The notes under the pieces are model-generated. The model was given only the letters and a program-made list of their open reading frames with translations. It had not been told where the DNA came from and did no database searches. Positions 43,201 to 49,200 of a stretch of 64,000 nucleotides of DNA are shown piece by piece. Source of the DNA: Tridacna crocea. Taxonomy: Eukaryota; Mollusca; Bivalvia; Cardiida; Cardiidae. The stretch spans positions 20,702,501 to 20,766,500 of the forward strand of contig OX031059.1 in NCBI GenBank assembly GCA_943736015.1. The letters run 5' to 3'. Every line of letters begins with the position of its first letter. The stretch's first letter is position 1. The position numbers and the translations under genes are program-made.

Positions 43201-46200
43201 TTACAAGGAGTTCCCCCAAAGTTTGGGGGTGGATGTAGACACTCGCGAGTTCTTGTCCGCGTACCATTTTCACACGTGACGTCACAGTCACCCCATGAAC
43301 TCCAAAGGCTCCATCCACCACGAACTAAGAAGTGCACGATTCAAAAGTAGTCATTAGTACACTTTCAAATACCAATCATCTCATGTTAACTCTTTCCCAA
43401 ACGACAAAAATTTAGACTTGTCCAAATTGAAAGCATTAGCAGACGACAAATTAAACATAACTCAAAATTTGAAATTTGTTGCAAGTAGGGTAGAAAACAT
43501 TGTGGGAAAAGGAGAAAATGCTGGTTAGCAGCATTTTCTCCTTTTCCCACATTGTTTTCAAAAGCTTTCTTCCTCAGGGTCGTTAAAAGTCGGGATTGTG
43601 TGGTAAAAAGTTAAAAGACCCCGAGGAAAAAGGTTCCTCCAACTATCAGCAAAGATATACTGAGTGCACGTTCGTTAGATAGCTTTAAATAGATAGATTG
43701 TTATATTTTTGCAATAAAAAAAAATGGAGATCAACAGGCAGACAGGCGGACGAAAAGATGGATAGCAAATGGAGAAATAGGCAGATACATGTAGATTAAG
43801 AATAGACTTAAAAAAGATAAACTTAATATATATATTTGAGAGGGAGAGAGAAAGAGTGAACACTTTTTTAACGAGACAATGGCCTACAAATAAACAAATA
43901 GACAGGACATGATTTTTTGGTGGAAAATAATCGCACTCTCTATATTTACCCCTACAACGGATGCCGCCAAGTAAAGTACAGTCCTCAGCTTCTTTTCTCT
44001 CACATGCCTGAATGGTTTTCTCCGTGCCATCACAAAACAATGATCTAATGTGAAACGTGTTTGCGGTGTCAGTAGTATTATATACCGGATACCACGTGTC
44101 ATCCGAATTATTGGTATCGTTCCCTGGGTCCGAATCTACCAAAAAGACAAACGAATAATAAATGCACGAAGAAAATAAAACTCAAAGTACTGTTTTTGAA
44201 AAAAAGAATTAATCCCGACTAGTTTCTTTAAGCCTTTTTCATAAACATTATATTATATTATGAACGCTGATCAACATTGCATGACGTCATATCCCACTCT
44301 TATATCAAGTTGCCCGCCCTGCTGGCTCAGCGGTGAGCGTGTCGGACTCATGACCTGGTGGTTGTGAGTTCGATACCCGGTTGAGGCGAACTTTCTTTCC
44401 GGCGTATTTTCGCCTCCCACCTCTGCTGAAGCATGTGAGAAAAGTAGTTGGTGGCTTTGGAAAGAAAGTTGTGTTAGTTCCGGTGTGAGAAAGCCAGGAA
44501 ACACATGTGCGTCACCGACCGCCATGATATGACCTTAGCCGTTAAAGTGGCGTTAAACCCCAATACAACCAACCAACCAACCAATCTTATATCAATTTAA
44601 ATATCGTCGGTTTACTCTCAAAACCTCGTAACTACAGCTTGTAACAAGCTGTAGTTACGAGGTTTTGGAAGTAAATCAACGATATAACTGAACTTAAAAG
44701 ACCACCTGATGCTAGAGACCATTCTCTTACTTTCCATGGGTGGTCCCTGAATACAGGTTTTGACTGCATATACTGCATATACTCATTAATTGGTCTAATC
44801 TGAAGAAAAAACATACGTGTATAAGCTCCTTCAAATCCAATCTGTTTACACGCAATGTCCATTTCATTGACTCCCCAACGTTCATCTGCGCACACTGATA
44901 TTCGTATACCCATGATATCATCCAGTATCTCAATACGCCCCTCTCCGTGCTTGCCTATGTCCTGGAGCAGCAGTATACCTTTAAGTATAATAGAATGGTA
45001 ACAGTAATATAGAACCCACTTTTTTTACATATCTGCCCCGTCACGCAAAAAGGGACCATCTGGAAACTGCGGAAAGTGTCGACCCCGATCAGACTGCGCA
45101 GATTGCGCAGGCTGACCATGGTCGAAACTTTTCGCTTTTATGATATTTTCTGTCAATTGGTTGAAAATTTCTGAAAATTGGTCATTCTACCTTACTATAC
45201 AAACATTTCTGAACTATCAACTTATATTGATCTGCACTATCTTTGCTCTGTTTTCATCTAAATGATGACACGGACTTCCCAGATTGTCCCCTTTGCACGG
45301 CGGGTCACAATGTTATTATATAAAGGTAGACTATGACCGACGTACTGATATAAGAATGTTAAAACTCTTTGGTGATCCATTATGAAGAGAAATAATGAAA
45401 ATAAACCGCACCAGCAACTGTCCTTATTTCCTAATTATCTTCATATTGTTGATCAATTGAATTTTTAAATTCAAATTCCGAAAATTATATAAAACTGACA
45501 AAAATGCCAATACGAAATACAAAGACTTATGTTGATAAAACTGATAAAAATGCCAATACGAAACACAAAGACTCATGTTGACATAATTTTGACCCGGATA
45601 ACTCACCGTCACAGTTTATCCCTCGACAGGGAGCTGTCTCGTTTGTAAACCCGAGACAAAATCTGTCTATTCCGGGAACGCCGCCATTGGAGCATGTTCG
45701 ATACCTGTTTTTAAACCCACGGCCACATGTGTTCTCGGTCGAGCAGGCTTCCCATTCTTGCCAAGGTTCCCAGCCTTAAGGGAGAAATAAACAGTATTAC
45801 ACTTGAAATGAAAACTTGAACTATAAATAAACAATATCATGACTGACGAAAATTAATCACATCTATCAATCTTTCGGTGAAATTCACCACCGAAATCCAT
45901 AGACCACGTTAAATATTGAACGTACAGCTTATTTGTAAACAGAAATGCATCTACAGAGACTTGGGTAAAAATTGAGACTGTTGTTTAAATTTCCTAAAAG
46001 TAGCCTTACAATTTGAAGAACGGTAAAGCGGTGTATTTCCGACAAAGAAATTGTATATTGTGTAGGTGCAAATCTTCCACCGTATTACATCAAAGAGATT
46101 TGATCAACGGATCAACAGGGCTTTTCCAGATGGCTTCAAGGCTCAAATCATCTGTATTATAGTTACATATAACCAAAACATCCGCATAAAACGGGCAATG

Positions 46201-49200
46201 AAGTCTCGTTTGAAAAGCTTTTAAAATATGAAACATTGCTTGTTTTCCGTTTGCGTGAAAGCATGGCGTTAAAACTGAAAAAAATAAGGTAGAAAATATA
46301 TGCAGGAAACAAAAAGACTTGCATGTTATAATATTTAAATATCGTAAAACTACCCATCCCGTTAGCAACGGTGACGCTTATATGAAAAATTAGGACAAGT
46401 AAAAAGTTTTGCAAGTACCGTATAACGAAAAAGCTAGCTTTAAAGTGTAAATAAGCAGTTCATATATCTATAATAGAAACACCAGTCTGAAAGGCAAAAA
46501 AGGGTGTCATACGTAGATATGATACAAGTAAATTGAAAGCTTCTGAGGAGAAAAGATCAGTAATGGAAGGACAAAAATAGTTAAATCGCATGATTAAAAC
46601 AATAGTCATATAAGGCAAATAGGAGGTATTCGACTTTTAATTATGCTATGAAAATACTTGCCCTAGAAGGGCAATAAACAGCATTATGATTAAGAAAAAA
46701 GCTAACTGTGCTCTCATTGTTTACTTACAAGTAAACTAGTTAAGGAATTTTTTTTTTGCCATTATCGATTCAAGAAGTTTTTGAAAGTCATCCTAGATCA
46801 AAGATCTGAGTGCAAAAATGAATGCCCACTGAAAAATTATGACCACCTTGCTGTGAAAAGCTTTTCAATAATAAGTTCCTGTGAGAGTTAAAACTGAAAT
46901 TGTACTGTTTGCTCAAGAATAAAAACGAGATTGGCCTTTTTTCGCTATATTATCGATAACATGCATTCGATAACAGAGAAATCAATCAAGGTGAAAATAG
47001 TTCAGAGTGATTGCTGTAAGTTGTAGAACTTGTTTCTTAATGTATACCAAATGAAAGGTTTAACTTTTTTCAATAAAACATGCCATTTCTTTTATAATCT
47101 TCACGATAAAACATTATTTTACAGTTTTTGAATTGCTAGTAGTGTGAAAAGACCCTTTCTTTTTGTATTTTAACATTTTATTCTTCACGTTTTGCCGTCC
47201 ATGGCTTTGGAAAACACATTCGAGAAAATGTGATAATCAGCATATTTTTCCTTGTCCAATACCCTTTTCTACACCTTTAAAGACAAATGTAAGAGTCATT
47301 TAAGCAACAATTTTAAACCATTTTAAAATGTATTCAATTTTTGTAGTCTATCAAAGAGTCAAGAAAGAGAAGTTTTAGAATGACGTCACTTACGGGGGCA
47401 TGACTGCAGAATACAGGTCTTATATTCCAGATCACGTCCGAAGCATTTCTTAGATGATACGGCTTTGTTGGTGACCAGATCTACACAGTTCCGTCTTCTG
47501 GTAGTAAATCCAGTCTCACACGTGACTGAACAAGGACCCCATTCTTCCCATTGACCCCAGCTGAGATCATTCACTGAAATGATGACATTTATTTTTTAAG
47601 ACATAATTCATGTTTTTATTTAAGTTTTATAAATGAGGTGGTTTCTTTGGAAAAGAAGTCAGTAGAGGTAGGCATCAGTGTTTACAAATAGTTTATTGGC
47701 TATCAATTTCAATTAATTTTGGTACATGTAAATAAATAACTTGGATACTCAAAACATGAAGGAAAAACGCAGCTTAAAAAACTTTTATGCAGTACATGGC
47801 AGTCACATGACCTTCATTCCGCGTTTCCAAGTCGCGTGATCTCTCTCTTTTTTAACGAAATTCTTTTTTGTCCTTTTGCTTAGATTATCCAGCTTAATAG
47901 AAAAATCAATTATGAATCAAATCAATAGAATTAATCTCTTTTGAAATCCGTCAAAGAAAAACAAACAAAGCCTATTTCCTATTTCAGTTATTTTATTTCG
48001 GTTCATTTAGGAAATCATGACGAAATAGACTGTGTTAGAATAGTTTTACAAAGATAATAATGCATTTAGACAGCAATTTCTGAAACAGTCTCCTTTTAAT
48101 TTCACCACTGTTGGAGAGGTCTGATGACCTCTCCAATCATATTTCATTGAATAAATTAACAGAAATACAACCATCATATTTGTGCTTATTTCAACCTAAT
48201 GATAGGCCTATCTGTTAAAACTCATTTATCTTCGCAATGTACTAGCATTTGAAAAATTGTGATGATCCTGAAGATACCGGTATAAAACAGATGTGTTCCA
48301 ATATCCATGCACGACCTTAAACGAGGTGAGATATTTTGTCGGTAAAAAACTTGAATTAAATGAAAAAGATAATTTGTCGGTAGAATCTGGTTTTTTTTTT
48401 TTTTTTTTTTTAATTCTTGAAATTATATTCAAATACTTTTAGTCAAGTTTTTTCCACTCTACAAAGTTTTCGCCAAAATTGTCTGTTCGTTTAAATTGTG
48501 ATTCGTTTAGATCCTTATCGGTTTCACTCGCTATTGTGTCTATACAGCGTATTCATCCTTTCTTGACTTCTATATAGAACACTTACAGATGTCAATAATT
48601 ACCAGTGCTCATACGTCCTGAAAAGAATATGGTAACTAAGTTAACAGATCATTTTTATATTTACATATTCCCACTCAGGCTAATCAAATCGTGTAAGTCT
48701 AATAACTGGACTAGAATAATATGATTTCAAAATCATCCAGGATATTCGCATTGGTACTATCGTGTTTCTAAATCTGAGTGTGTGCTTTTGTGAATTTCTT
48801 TGTGCTTTATTACTTGATTATCAGGATAAGAGTATCATCGGAGACAATAAGGGAGAAGGATAGAAGAAACGCATCGCGTGCCTTACTTTTTAGCTCACAG
48901 TTTATCCCAGTCCATCCGTCTGAACAGAAACAAAAATAAGTACGCTTTCCTCGGGCAGTCATCGTATCAAGGCATCGAGCTCCATTTTGACAGGGATCTT
49001 GTGCGCAAGGACCCAGTGCTTCCTGTGACAAAATACGAACATTTTAATAAATGTCAACGAATTTCTCGAAAATATATTATTTCATTTTTTTCTTTTCACA
49101 AAAAAAAGAAAGCTAAAATCCAGAATTTTTTATGAACGGACAAGAAATTACTACAACAAGCATACTTATTCAATGTGACAAATTGTTTTTACCCTTGTTG

